DNA of 64,000 nt from Kingdonia uniflora (GCA_014058105.1 JACGCM010001747.1:992001-1056000); one strand, 5' to 3'; numbered from the stretch's first letter, positions 44,329 through 56,330 are shown. The notes: generated by a model not told the origin, from the letters alone. A program made the numbers and translations.

Positions 44329-47300
44329 TTACAAGACCCTGCAGATTCGACTATCTACAACTGCAACCTTGGGAGATGACTCAGAGAACTTCAGTGCTTC
44401 AGCAAGTGATAGACGGCGGTTTCTCCAAGTACTCTGCGCCCAACTCTTCATTCTCTCCCCTTCCCCCTTTCTGTTCTGTTGTAGACACAAAATTTCTGCA
44501 TAACCACCTTCACAATGGCAGCAAACAAAGATCAGAAACATTAATACATAACCATTCCATCAAGAGTTTCATCTTGAATGTCCGAGTACATATAATATTA
44601 AAGGAAAACAATGGAAATGACATGTGTATTTAAAATGGTTATTCAACAGGATCTTTTTTTGTGCATGGATTATTAAAGAGAATTACCAATTGAACTGACA
44701 AACTCAATAATGTGATGAGTGGTGCAGAGCATCAATGAGTAAGTATGAGTACTCTCAACTTTTCCTGCGTAAGGCGTGAACAGGCAAACAAGTGCCCCTT
44801 GGCCACACTCAACCTATAGACTTCACCACTATGAAATGCAAAAAAAATCACAACAGACCAGCTCCTCGCAAAAACTTTGGTTTCTTGCCACCGATAGGAA
44901 ATCTTTAAGCCTAGCCAATAACTCTTAAGTGAGGAGGTCATGTCTATATTGCTATTTTCAATGAGCTAGCGTGAGGCAGCCTAACCTCCACCTACTTCGA
45001 GGCCCAGCAAGAAATTAACGGCCCCGCTAAAGGACTTTCTAAAACTAATGAACCCGGAAGATAAGTGCCCTAAATAAAAGAGGGTGTAGAGCAATCATGT
45101 AGCAATGATCGTTTCAGTAATTAAGTGTATATTTAGGCATTAGGCTTGAAATGTGCACATCTAAATTCCCAAGGCAATTCCCAAACACTTTCCTCTTGTG
45201 CATAGATATTGACCAAGGACTGGGCCATACATCTATAGGTCACTAATAAATGTCTCATACCATTGGGTGCTGAGGTACCCTCTAAATAGGGTGAGAGAAG
45301 GATGTTAATGTTTATATTATTATTTTTTCCACTATGTTCTAACTTCTAAGTCACCTGTGTAGAGTATATATACCAGTATTCTAGTCACTGTGAGAAACGT
45401 CTTAAATTTTATTTACTAGTTTCTTTCTTGCATAATATATGAGATCCGTCCTTGTTTTTTTTTCCGTAGGCACACATTATATTGCAGTAAACCCTCAGAG
45501 GGGAGGAAACCCTTACAAAAATCCCTGGTCTAGGGAAAACACTTTAGTACATAAGACTCAAACAACTACAAATATACATTCTTCTGTGTAGTTGTGTACA
45601 ATCCTTATTTCTCTCCTCTTTGTCTTCCAATAATCTCTACACTATTAATGGAATATGATGGTTGCAGAAGTAAATGGCTAACTAAACTCCCTTAGAAACT
45701 GTATCTAAGCTCGAATTAGGTCAATTTTGTGGCATACATATATGAAACACTATGTCCGAAACAGTGTTAAGAACAAAGGAAATGCAAATGAGGTGCTTCA
45801 GCATACCTCTGGCAAGGGCCACCACATCTCTCCTTTCTCCCTTGGCATCTACACCTGAAACAATTGAAACGGACAAAGCTCGTAGGTTTAGTCAAATTCA
45901 CATAAAAGCAAGCCCAAAAGCTTCTTTTTTTACACATCAAGGGTAAAAGTTGGCTGATAAGAGTAACTGGTTTACCTTCAGTCTCCAGGGCTGGGGCTTT
46001 AAGCAAATCTATCGCTCTTCTATAAAGTCCCTGAGGATGATAATTCCGGTACTCGATTAGAATATATCGCATATACATATAACTCAAACTGCAAATAAAG
46101 TAAATGATAAATGAAAAAGTAAACAACACTACTAATAACAGAAATATTCTACACACACTTTTAATTGCTTGTGAGTTGTTCTTATATTCTAATGGCATCG
46201 TGATAGTAAGCAGCAGTGATTCCACAACTATAACTATTTTTTCACTAATGGAACCTTAAAAATTGTCAGCTATTAAGGCTTGAGTTATCACAATCAAGCC
46301 AAACTTGATCTGGCCTTTAAATAAATGCCAAAGATTTCGCACTTTTGAGGACCGACACATATTTTGGGACTGCGCTGTGGAGTATGCACCAACCTCTTGA
46401 ATCAAAATCGAACTCGAACGCTCCAACCTCGCTTTGTCCCGATACATGAAAGCTATACAGGTTAAAATGACCCCGACTTTTGGATGATGAGAACCTATAT
46501 CAAACACAATCCAATTTACATATCCTAAATATTATTTCTTAAATATATATCACATAATACTGTTGAAATTCCTTGTATGAACTGTCATTTAGAAAATTCA
46601 GGATTAGGTAACAAACCAAAATGTTCTTCAGCTTTTGTTAATGCCTTTGTTAGCATCTCCTCTGCCTCATGAAAATTCCTGACAAAAACTTGCATGACAA
46701 CAACAGAGAAGAATACAATAACCATAAAGCTCACTTCTCGACTAACTGGAAGCATACCCTGAATGTGCTTCAAGTTGTCCTAAGGCACAAGTTGCAGCCA
46801 ACAGAACCTCTGCCAGAACCATATTACAAGCTGCTAAACCAGATAGACCTGCAAACTCTTTGGTACTAGGCACCCCTTGAATTGCTTTCTCATAGAAGCT
46901 CTTCGCCAAAGAAAATTTTCCAGAGGCGTGTAATAACTCCCCATGCGAGAGCGCAACATTCCCTGTAACACACCGACTCTCCAATGTTAACAAAAGTCAT
47001 AATCACTATAATAATATCACAAAGGTCAATAAATCACCATACCAGAACAACCTTCATCACTCTGAGTTTCTTCAAAGCACTTCTCCGCTTAGACACATAA
47101 ACATTATACCATCAATTATAGCAATAAACATCCAAAATGTAAACTGATACAATACAAACTAGCCATCGAAGTAAATAGGCTTACCCATTTCGATATTCCC
47201 ACGCACAAGTTCAACAAGTCCCTTAATCCCTTTAGCCCGTACCCGAAGAACCCCATCTTCCGTGTCAGTTTTATCAAGCTCCAAGCATTCATCAGCGAGC

Positions 47301-48024
47301 ATAGATGACAAATCAACATCCTACATACACCACAAAGGGGTCTCTGATTAAACTTTTAAAATACCCATTGTTCTTAAAAACTGGCCAATCATGGTTACAA
47401 CAACAAACCTGACCCCTTTCCAAGTTGAGCCCAACTAGTGCTTCCATTGCAGCAACTACAACATAGTCAAGTTCAAATCTTTACCACCATTACTCAAAAC
47501 CCATCTAAGTTAACAACTCAAATTAAACAAACCCCAGAATCAAAACATGACTAAACAAACTAACCTCTAACACCCAAAGAAGAACTCTTCAAATCTCGAA
47601 TTCTCTCGAGCTTCTCCATCGCTTCGCCGACATCCCCACTGTTAAAGATAAACACAGAAAGAGGTTTTAATGATTCAAAGGGTGTTAAAAATTAGTGATT
47701 TGAGACTCAAAGATGAAACCTTTCTGATAGTAAAGTAGACATAGCGAGCAAAACAGTGCCCCTTGTGTTGTCAACAAAGTTATCATCAACCCCTTCGCGT
47801 ACGTTAGCAGTAGAGAGACATTGTTCAAGTATGAGAAGAGATTGTGCATAGGATTCAGTTGATTTGTTTGAATTTGAGAGACTGAGAGCGTAGTTTATCA
47901 TTTGGAGTGAGACTGGATCGACATCTGGACCGTTGGCTGAGAAGGATCTGGTGAGTGAAGGAGATTGGGTTGATCGAACGGCTGTGGTTGATGAAGAGAG
48001 AAGTTTTTGTGCGATTCGAAACAT
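44329..48024 (-). CDS. Mitochondrial-type TPR-like protein, 11 exons
   Basis: Starts at ATG 48024 with MFRIAQKLLSSSTTAVRST, a basic, hydroxylated mitochondrial-type presequence. DVDPVSLQMINYALSLS, SYAQSLLILEQCLS and later FSLAKSFYEKAIQG, NFHEAEEMLTKALTKAEEH and HPKVGVILTCIAFMYRDKA look like TPR helices. The C terminus is RLSLAEALKFSESSPKVAVV, DSRICRVL. Exons by GT/AG sites: 48024-47720, 47638-47565, 47455-47409, 47320-47185, 47087-47043, 46962-46758, 46678-46617, 46494-46394, 46030-45976, 45854-45807, 44507-44329. They total 1257 nt, 418 codons plus stop, with no internal stop seen. TPR domains mediate protein contacts; the exact role is unknown. Intron 10 is about 1.3 kb. Confidence 0.85.
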
Positions 48025-48766
48025 GGTTTCTTCTCTCTTTGAACTGAAGAAGCTGAGAGAAACTCCAAATGAAGAGCAAAGTGAATCATCCAAACTGAAG
48101 ATGGATTGGAAAAGAAAAAGGCCAGATACAGTTCCAGTTCCCCTTTCTGGTTGTGGGTTCAATACCAGATCCGGGTTGAGTAAGACTAAACAAGTAAACC
48201 ACGAAATGGTGGATTCCATCAAACGACCGAGAGATGAGAGAGAGAGAAGAATATATTTAAGATGGAGAAGAGAGAAGAAGGAAGAAAGAAAGAGGTGAAT
48301 AAGAAACAGAAGAACAAGGCGATGACGGGTGGATGAATTTTTTTGTGACATTTTTAGCTTTTCAATATGCATATTGTAAGATGGAAAAAAGGACATTGGA
48401 GAGAATAAAGAAAGAGAGACGGGAAGATGAAGCAGATGACGAAGAATTGGGCGAAGGATGGACAAAATTTGTGACATCTTTTTACTTTATCAGATGAAAA
48501 TGGGGGAATGAGTGAGAGATATCATACACTGATGCATGATTTTGTGGCAAAATGTAGCTCATCATGTTTATGCAAGTGTTGTATATGCTCGAGTTTCATA
48601 CGGGTTCACCAAAGCATTAAGACCGAAACCTGATGAAATAAACATGTAGCTTGAGTATTGTTTCTGATGAAACGCGCCTAAGTCATTGACCGACTATATA
48701 AGACTTATTATGGCCCACATGAGTAGGAGTCTTTTAGAAATTATGGATTTCTAATTATGATAATCC
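48025..48766. other. Upstream region of the TPR gene
   Basis: The promoter and 5' UTR of the minus-strand TPR gene should lie here, up to the copia insertion at 48767. The stretch 48240-48440 is purine-rich on the plus strand (GAGAGA repeats, so CT-rich in the gene's sense), as is common for plant 5' UTRs. No other gene is seen. Confidence 0.45.
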
Positions 48767-49518
48767 TGTTAAGTTATGGACTCGAATTATGTTCGAGGTA
48801 GTTCAGTTCGAGGATTGAAGACGGATTGAAACGGATTGAAAATAGGATTTCTCAATGTTCATTCCAGCTAGTTCTGTTCGACCTAAAGTTCGAGCTAGTT
48901 TTGTTCGACCTGAAGTTCGAGCTGGTTCTATTTCGACCTGGAGTTCCGTTGAAGTCGTTCGAACGAGTTAAAAGGCGTTCAAACGAGATGCTCATTTTCT
49001 AGGGTTAGGAACTTGGTTATGTCGAAGTCGTTCGAACGAGTTGAAAGTCGTTCGAACGAGATGACTTGTTTCTAGGGCTAGGAACTTAGTAACGTCGAAG
49101 TCGTTCGAATGAGTTGAAAGTCGTTCGAACAAAAAACCACGTAGGCTAGTTTTGTAAGTTTGTTTGGGACGTTGAGTCTGCCTCGAGATCTATTCTGTTT
49201 GTAAATAGTCTCCCAAGTATACAAGGGAGACTTAAGTTATTTGTCTCTCTATCTTTCGGTAAGTTTAACACTAGAGAACTAGGCTTTGAGAGACTCCATT
49301 AGAAAGCTTGAGTAAGCTTGGAGAGATCATGTGTAACCTATTTGATCATAGTAAATTGTTCATGGGGAGTAATTTTTCATCCGCAAGGGTTTTCCACTTC
49401 CCTCCTCTAGGAAAATATTTGTCTTTGTATTGATCTTTGCTTAATTATTTACTTGATCGGCGTATTCTGTATTTTGTTCTTGGCGTAAAAGAGAGAGTAG
49501 CTACCTCAATTCTCAATA
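48767..49518 (+). repeat. 5' LTR of copia element
   Basis: Starts TGTTAAGTTATGGACTCG. Contains GTCGTTCGAACGAG palindromes in tandem at 48955-49130 and repeated GTTCGAGCTAGTTCTG blocks at 48860-48945. Ends near CAATTCTCAATA, where the partner LTR has CGATTCTTAACA. Confidence 0.88.
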
Positions 49519-49520
49519 AT

Positions 49521-49535
49521 TGGTATAAGAGAGCT
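49521..49535 (+). other. Primer-binding site of copia element
   Basis: TGGTATAAGAGAGCT follows the LTR after two bases. It differs from the iMet-type TGGTATCAGAGC by one substitution and an inserted base pair. Confidence 0.75.
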
Positions 49536-49560
49536 TGTTACAGGGTTTGTGTGGTGAAGA

Positions 49561-50330
49561 ATGATGGTCGACCAAAAGAAATTAAAGATCACGAAGTTCA
49601 ATGGCTCGAATTTTGGAGTGTGGAAGATGCAGATAGAAAATTACCTCTATCAGAAGAATCTTGACTTACCACTAGATGGGATTGAGATGAAGCCGGCAGA
49701 TCATAATACTGCTAAGTGGGCGCGATTGGATCGCAAGGTGCTTGGAACTGTTAGGTTAGCGCTATCATCTCAAATTCTGCATATGATCTCCAAAGTTACG
49801 ACAATGAAGAATTTGATAGAGACTTTGTCCTCTATGTATTCAGAACCGTACGGGGCAAATAAGGTACATCTTTTACAGAACTTGTTTACATTGAAGATGA
49901 AAGATAATGGTAGTGTGCAAGCTTATATTAGTGAGTTCAATACTATTTATGCTCAACTTGAATCTGTAAAAATCACTTTTACCGAGGAGGTGAGAGTATG
50001 GGCTCTTCTAGAGAAGATACCTGAGAGGTGGAAAAGGTTTATTATAGCTGTGAGCAATTCATTGGGGAAGGAAGACATTAAATTTGATACTATACTCTAG
50101 TTGATTATGAGTGAAAAAATAGGCGTAAAATATTTGAACCCTCTTCAAGTTCAAACAGTAGTGCATCGAACGTCGAGGAAGAAGGGAGGTCTTATAGAAA
50201 GGGGCCAAAGTATTGAAGGGGTCGTTCACAGTTAAGAGGAAAGTCTAAGCTGCCCAGTGCGTGTTGGACTTGTGGAAAGAAGGGTCACTTCATGCGAGAT
50301 TATAATTTTCCTAAGAAAGTTTATAATGAG
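49561..50330 (+). pseudogene. Copia gag with zinc knuckle
   Basis: ATG 49561 starts MMVDQKKLKITKFNGSNFG, VWKMQIENYL, then VLGTVRLALSSQILHMIS, LIETLSSMYSEPYGANKVHL, LQNLFTLKMKDNGSVQAYIS, EFNTIYAQLESV, a complete copia gag domain of 179 codons to a stop at 50100. After the stop another frame has ACWTCGKKGHFMRDYNF, a knuckle with the final Cys replaced by Tyr. The first 180 residues are better preserved than the rest. Confidence 0.85.
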
Positions 50331-50339
50331 GAAAAAGAA

Positions 50340-51970
50340 ACAATGAACCTTACTGAGGAGGTTAGTTCTGATGAGGCTCTACTACTTTCGTGTGACGATG
50401 TTAATAAATCTTGGATAGTTAATTCGGGTTCCTTATTCCATGCTACTGTAAACGTAGGTTTCATAACCAATATTGTTAAAGGCGACTTCGGTATAGTCTT
50501 TCTTGCAGATAAGAGTATACACAATATTACTGGAAAGGGAAACGCTAGGTTGAAGTTGCCTTCGGATGCGACGTTGGCTTTAAAGAATGTGTGACTTGTA
50601 CCTAAATTGGGGCGTAACCTTATCTCGGTTAGCTAATTGGCGGATGATGGTGGATATGTAAGCACTTGGTGCTACATTCTGAAAGGTTACAAAGAGAGCT
50701 ATGGTAGTAGCTCGAGGCTTAAGACAAGGAACGTTGTATACACACAAAACATAATTTTTACTATTTGTGCGACCACTCCAGGGATTGATACAAGTACTTG
50801 GCAAAAATAGCTCGGTCACATAAGTGAAAAGGGGATGAAGATGATGGTAACAAAGGGAAAGCTAGAGAGTCTTGATGAGGCTGATCTTAAATTTTGTAAA
50901 GAGTGTGTTCTTGCGAAGCAGAAGAAGGTTAGTTTCAAAATAACTGGAAGATCAAGGAAACCTAAAAAATTGGATCTTGTTCACACATATGTTTGGGGGC
51001 CAACCAAGGTGTATTCTCTTGGTGGTTCTCATTATTACGTTACTTTATCGATGAAGCTACTCGTAAAATGTAAGTCTACTTTGTGAAGAACAAATTAGAT
51101 GTGTTCGATAAATTTAAGAAGTGGAGGGCTCTAGTTGAAAATAAAACCGGCTTGAAACTGAAGTGTCTTGGGTTGGATAACGGGGGCGAATACTGTAGTA
51201 GCGAGTTTGAAGACTTTTACGCGTCAAACAGGATTAGGCGACAGAAGACTATTCCTGGAACACCGCAACAAAATGGTGTTGCAGAATACATGAACCGAAC
51301 CATAAACGAAAGAGCGAGGAGTATGAGACTCAACGCTAGATTGCCAAAATGTCTTTGGGCGGATGCAGCTAGTACGGCGGCGTACTTGATTAACAGAGAT
51401 CCTTCAACGACTTTGGACTTTGGACTTCCTAAAGATGCATGGACCGGTAAAGAGGTAAACATTTCTCACTTACGAATATTATAAATGTTTGATAATTCAG
51501 ATACAAGGACAAAGTTAGATGCAAATTTAATGAAATGCATATTCATTGAATATGGTGGTGATGAGTTTGGGATGCGAAGAATTGAAAAGTCATCTGAAGC
51601 CATAATGTTACATTCATTGAGTAAGTTTTGTATAAAGACTTCAAAGTACCTGTGGAAAGGAATTGAAGTGAAGCAGCAGAAAGTGTCGACATTGAATTTA
51701 AACCCTCTCGAGAATGAAGAAGTCATGGTTGAGTTTGATGCACTTGATCAAGACGAGGAACCTAATGATCTAGACATTCCAATAACACTTCGAAAGGAGC
51801 CGAGAATTGTAAGAGTTCCGGCTAGGTACGTTAACTCCCTATATCACTTGTTACTTACGAATGGTGGTGAACCGAAAAGTTACAAGGAGGCTTTAGATGT
51901 AAAAGCCAAGAGTAAGTGGGAGCTTAATATGAATGATGAGATACAATCATTATCAGTAAATCAAACTTGA
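50340..51970 (+). pseudogene. Copia protease and integrase, broken
   Basis: 50292-50594 contains SWIVNSGSLFHATVNVGFIT, the retropepsin start in which the catalytic DSG became NSG. 50835-51086 gives LKFCKECVLAKQKKVSFKIT and LDLVHTYVWGPTKVYSLGGS, HYYVTLS, the integrase zinc-binding end and core. 51083-51484 has LGLDNGGEYCSSEFEDFYAS, TIPGTPQQNGVAEYMNRTIN, with LGLDNGGEY (second catalytic Asp, usually RSDNGGEY) and the catalytic Glu in NGVAEYMNR. 51485-51970 continues into the linker before RT. Four frames are needed to read it. Confidence 0.8.
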
Positions 51971-52049
51971 GATTTAGTTCAGTTACAAAAAGAGAATAAA
52001 GCATTGCACAACAAGTAGGTATACAGACTAAAGCAGAAATCTGACGCTT

Positions 52050-52620
52050 CAAGGAGATTCAAGGCTAGACTTGTGGTAAAAGGATTTCAGCAGAAAGAAG
52101 ACATTAATTTTGGTGAGATCTTTGCTCCTATTGTGAAAATGTCTACTATTTGGGTTGTGATGAATATAGTTGCAGTTGAAGATTTATATCTTGAGCAGCT
52201 TGTTGTCAAGATAACATTTTTTCACGGTAACCTTAATGAAAAAATTTATATGAAGCAACTAGAAGGGTATTCAGTTAAAGGGAAAGAAGATCTTGTGTGT
52301 AGGCTCATGAAGAGCTTATATGGCTTGAAACAAGCGCCGAGGCAGTAGTATTTAAAGTTCGAACAATTCATGTCCAGAAATAGTTATTCAAAAAACAATG
52401 CGGATCACTGTTGTTTTATTAAAAATACGGGGAACTCATATATCATTCTACTTCTATATGTAGATGATATGTTGATAGTAAGTGCCGACATAGGAGAGAT
52501 TGTCAAGTTGAAGGAATAGTTATCCCGGGAGTTTTCTATAGAGGACTTGGGTGCTGTAAAACAAATTCTTGGTATGCATGTTACACGAGACAAAAAGTGG
52601 TGAGAATTGAAGTTATCTCA
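52050..52620 (+). pseudogene. Copia reverse transcriptase, broken
   Basis: 52073-52348 reads VKGFQQKEDINFGEIFAPIV, EQLVVKITFFHGNLNEKIYM, KQLEGYSVKGKEDLVCRLMK, SLYGLKQAPRQ, then stops. LVVKITFFHG replaces LDVKTAFLHG, so the first catalytic Asp is gone. Further on, near 52450, YIILLLYVDDMLIV-like sequence keeps YVDD. Stops occur after PRQ and near 52519. It is inactive. Confidence 0.8.
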
Positions 52621-53019
52621 AGCTGAGTACATCGGCAAAGTACTTAAACAGTTTAACATGGATGGTTCTAAGGTTGTTAATACACTATTGGGAGGTCACT
52701 TTAAATTGTTAAAAGAGTGTTGTCCGAAGACGAAGAAGGATCATGATGAGATGCGGAAGGTTCATTATCAATAAGCGGTTGGTAGCCTTATGCACGTTAT
52801 GATTTGTGCGAGACTAGATATTGCCCAAGTAGTAGGAGTTGTTAGTAGGTATCAGGTAATAAGCATTAGAGAGCTGTGAAATGGATACTTAGGCATCTAA
52901 AGGGGACTCAAGATATGGCATTATGTAATGAGGGTTCTCAGATATGCTTATAGTCTTTTGTTGATTCTGATATGGCGGGTGACATTGATAGGCAGAAGAG
53001 CACTAGTGGTTTCGTATTT

Positions 53020-53409
53020 ACATTGGGAAGCGGTGTGGTTACATGGGTTTCTAGGTTATAGAAGATTTTAGCTTTATCTACGACGGAGGCAGAATATGTT
53101 GTGGCTATGAAAGCGTGCAAGGATATGGTTTGGCTTAAAGGGTTGATGAAAGATCTTGGTAAAGAACAACATTCTCCTAAGTTGTATAGTGATAGTCAAA
53201 GCGTTATACACTTAGCGAATAATACAATTTTTTACTCTAGGGCTAAGCATATTGATATTCAATATCATTATATTCGTTCGCTCCTCGAGGACGGTGTGTT
53301 AAAGCTTGTGAAGATTCACATTGATCTGAATTCGGCCTATATGTTTATGAAGGTAGTGATTTTTCAGAAGTTGACGACATGTACAACTTCTATGGGTCTT
53401 CATGATTGA
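53020..53409 (+). pseudogene. Copia RNase H, C-terminal
   Basis: From TSGFVFTLGSGVVTWVSRL, a stop, then ILALSTTEAEYVVAMKACKD, MVWLKGLMKDLGKE, KLYSDSQSVIHLANN, SRAKHIDIQYHYIRSLLEDG. TEAEY and YSDSQS hold the catalytic Glu and Asp of copia RNase H. The element's 3' end follows within 80 bp. Confidence 0.8.
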
Positions 53410-53484
53410 AGATCCGGGTGGTGCGAGCAATTCATTTGGAGATCTGGAGATTGGTTACGGTAGATTCAATTTCAAGTGGGAGAT

Positions 53485-54202
53485 TGTTAAGTTATGAACT
53501 CGAATTATGTTTGAGGTAGTTCAGTTCGAGGATTGAAGAAAGATTGAAAATGGGATTTTTAATGTTCAGTTCGAGCTGGTTCTGTTTGACCTAAAGTTCG
53601 AGTTGGTTCTGTTACCTGAAGTTCGAGCTAGTTCTGTTTGACCTAAAGTTCGAGTTGGTTCTGCTACCTGAAGTTCGAGCTGGTTCTATTTCGACCTGGA
53701 GTTCTGTCGAAGTCATTCGAACGAGTTAAATGTCATTCAAAAGAGATGCTCATTTACTAAGGTTAGGAACTTGGTTCCGTCGAAGTCGTTCAAACTAGTT
53801 AAAAGTCGTTCGAATGAAAAACTGCATAGGTTGGTTTTATAAGTTTGTTGAGGACGTTGAGTCTGCCATGAGATCTGTTATGTTTGTAAATAGTCTCCCA
53901 AGTATATAGAGAGACTTAGGTTATTTGTCTCTCTATCTTTCGGTAAGTTTAACTCTAGAGAATTAGGGTTTGAGAGATTCTATTAGAAAGCTTGAGTAAG
54001 CTTGGAGAGATCGTGTGTAACCTATTTGATCATAGTGAATTGTTCATGGGGAATGGTTTTTCATTCGTAAGGGTTTTTTACTTCCCTCCTTTGAGAAAAT
54101 ACTTGACTTTGTATTGATCTTTGCTTGATTGTTTATTTGTTCGGCGTATTCTATATTTCGTTCTTGGCGTAGAAGAGAGAGTAGCTACCTCGATTCTTAA
54201 CA
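53485..54202 (+). repeat. 3' LTR of copia element
   Basis: 718 bp from TGTTAAGTTATGAACTCG to CGATTCTTAACA, paired with 48767-49518. The repeated CGAGCTGGTTCTGTT blocks and GTCATTCGAACGAG palindromes (53710-53820) are slightly rearranged relative to the partner. Confidence 0.9.
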
Positions 54203-55229
54203 TATCCAAGTCCTAATAGAAAATTAAATCTTATTGGTTCTACTTTGATAGAAAGTAGTCCTTATTGAAATAAGAAACTACGTAATATCTCTACCTTATA
54301 TAAGTATGCCTAGCCCAACAACTAAAACACTATCTCAAAAAAAAGATTAAGGGAGAGAAAACCTAGTTGTCACCGCTCATCGCCACCGCCGAACACAGAA
54401 ACATACCTCAATCAATCAAGCTATTGATCAAGGTATGTGATTATATTTCCACATTATCGCTTATTGTGATTATTGTATTAAGTTTTAGATCCTTATTAGA
54501 TCTTTAGTGTTTATAGATCTTGTTATGATTAACTTGTGTTATCACAGTTTTGTTGAACTTTAGTGATTTTTTAATTATGATTTTTTGTGCTACGTTTCGT
54601 TTTTATGTGATCTTGTAATTAACAAATTAACTTTCACAAAATTCTTTTACGGGATTGATCGTCGGATCAAGATTAGGGTTTGTTAAATATATATGATTAA
54701 AAGTGTATGTTTAGATCTAACTTATAACAGGTTAATAATTGTTAGTTGAAGAGATTTTTTTGTTGCTCTTCTAATTGTTCAATCACGTGACTATGAGAAA
54801 AGATGTATAATAGTTTTTACAACCTCTTACATCAGTTTGTTTTGTGGTCAAAACTAGTTTCGTTACCTTGTAGCATTAACTTCAAACATGATATTTGATT
54901 TTATTTAAATATACAATTGGTGTTGGTCAGTTGTGTAAACCAAACCTTTTATAATTATAGACTTTTGTATTGCCACTATAATAACACACTTCACACCATG
55001 GTTAATCAATCAAGGTCCTACTATTTAGGAATTTAAGACCTCTTCTATAGGATTGAAGAGTGGAGAAGGTGGCTTAAACTACTATGACTCCTTCTATCTT
55101 CAGTGTTGTAACGTCTCAAATTTATAAGGGACTCTCCCTCTTTTGTAGGAACCAACTCTTCTATGTAATGACTATAAATAACTATGTCTATGTATGAATA
55201 AAATCAAGGAAAGTATTACAATTCTTTTA
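54203..55229. other. Promoter/LTR-like AT-rich sequence
   Basis: Has a TATA-like CTTATATAAG (54296) and, about 135 bp on, a GT donor-like site (ATCAAGGTATGTG, near 54430), so it could be a promoter, exon and intron start. The last part, with CTATAAATAAC near 55175 and ending directly before a primer-binding site at 55230, is probably the R-U5 end of the 5' LTR of the next copia element. I could not fix the LTR start. Confidence 0.4.
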
Positions 55230-55292
55230 TGGTATCAAGAGCTTAAAGTCTCGCGACATATTTGTTTTATCTCTTTGATTTTTTTCCCTTTC

Positions 55293-56330
55293 TCGATGGC
55301 TTCTTCTAGGCAAAATTTATTTAACTCAGTCTCGATCAAACTAGATCAAACTAATTTCTTACTATGGTTGGCGCAATTCCTTCCCATTCTCAAGGGGAAT
55401 GGTCTTTTTGGATATGTTGGTAGAACATTGCCTTGTCCAGCCAAGTACCTGCCAGTACTACCACCCAGAATCGCAACCGAACCCCGGACAATAGATCCAA
55501 AATTCGTCGCATGGGAGATACAGGACCAGCTGATTTTGTGTTGAATAAACTCAAGTTTTATCTACAGTCGCTATACTAACCACATCCAAAGGCAAAAATC
55601 GGTACTTTAGTCTACTGGGGTCAAAAAACAAAATGAGGGGGTTCAGGGGCATCGCCCCCGAGAAGAAAAAAAATAAGAAAAGAGAAGCATATTAGGGTAT
55701 TTTAGTATCGCTTATATTAGAACTCATGCCAAGTTAAATATATATATATATAGTCTTAGAAGAGAGTCCTTAATCTAAAAGTTAATTTGAATCAGAAAAT
55801 GTAAATCGAAGAAGTAAGACTTGATAATTAGTATGGATTTGAACTCTTGTTTAGGTAGTCAAAACCAACGTACTTGTCCACTGGACCAATAGAAATTATA
55901 TGATTAAAACTGAGTGGGGTAATATATATACAAATTATACATATATGTATCATTTTTAGCTATCTAGTAAATGATTTTTGGCAAATCAAGTGGGATCATT
56001 TGAATCCACTGGTCCCCCTAGCTTCGCCCCTGACCACATCCACAGAGGTTTGGCAATCTTTACAGAAACGCTTCGCGTCTCACTCCAAAATATGCCTTAT
56101 GTAAATGACGTCACAACTCCAAAACACAAAACGAGGTAATCTTTCTATTAGTGATTGCGTCGATAAGATGAACGATATTGCCGGCACTCTTACTAAAGCT
56201 AATAAACCCGTAGAAGACAGTGACCTCGTAGACTTAATTCTTAATGGTGTTGGTCCTATGTATGACAGTATCGTAAATTCTATTCAAGCTAATATATTGG
56301 ATGTTACTCTTGAGGATTTAATATGACTGC
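55293..56330 (+). pseudogene. Copia gag, interrupted by an insertion
   Basis: From ATG 55296: SIKLDQTNFLLWLAQFLPI, LKGNGLFGYVGRTLPCPAKY, FVAWEIQDQL, typical of plant copia gag proteins (NFLLW..Q..P.L.G..L.GYVDG). After the insert it resumes TTSTEVWQSLQKRFASHS and KRGNLSISDCVDKMNDIAGT, LILNGVGPMYDSIVNSIQA, DVTLEDLI, then stops. Removing the insert and one copy of its duplication restores one frame across the junction. Confidence 0.82.
55589..56032. mobile_element. 444-bp insertion with 10-bp target duplication
   Basis: Flanked on both sides by ACCACATCCA (55579-55588 and 56033-56042), inside the copia gag. It begins AAGGCAAAAATCGG and ends CTAGCTTCGCCCCTG, whose complement CAGGGGCGAAGCTAG is a common plant transposon end. 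GGGGCATCGCCCC near the start could be a partial inverted counterpart. No coding sequence. It is a small DNA-type element, family unassigned. Confidence 0.65.

Larger units (their letters stand above)
48767..54202 (+). mobile_element. Near-complete Ty1/copia retrotransposon
   Basis: LTRs at 48767-49518 and 53485-54202 enclose gag, zinc knuckle, protease, integrase, RT and RNase H in copia order. Flanks are AATCC (48762-48766) and TATCC (54203-54207), a target duplication with one mismatch. The PBS is TGGTATAAGAGAGC and a purine tract (AAGTGGGAGAT) precedes the 3' LTR. Many frames are fairly long but stops and key substitutions are present: protease WIVNSGS (DSG lost) and RT LVVKITFFHGNL where LDVKTAFLHG is expected. 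Confidence 0.9.

Noticed and set aside
44580..45800. Additional exons in the large intron 10 of the TPR gene, such as the frame at 44732-44941
   Set aside because: Exon 10 joins exon 11 in frame (ALARG to GYAEIL) and the total is a multiple of three without them.
47933..48298. Plus-strand open frame of 121 codons
   Set aside because: It is antisense to exon 1 and the 5' UTR of the TPR gene; purine-rich composition keeps it open.
47707..48477. Long minus-strand frame starting at 48477 as the TPR protein start
   Set aside because: The first 151 codons are low-complexity S/L/F-rich UTR sequence. The mitochondrial-type start at 48024 fits the family.
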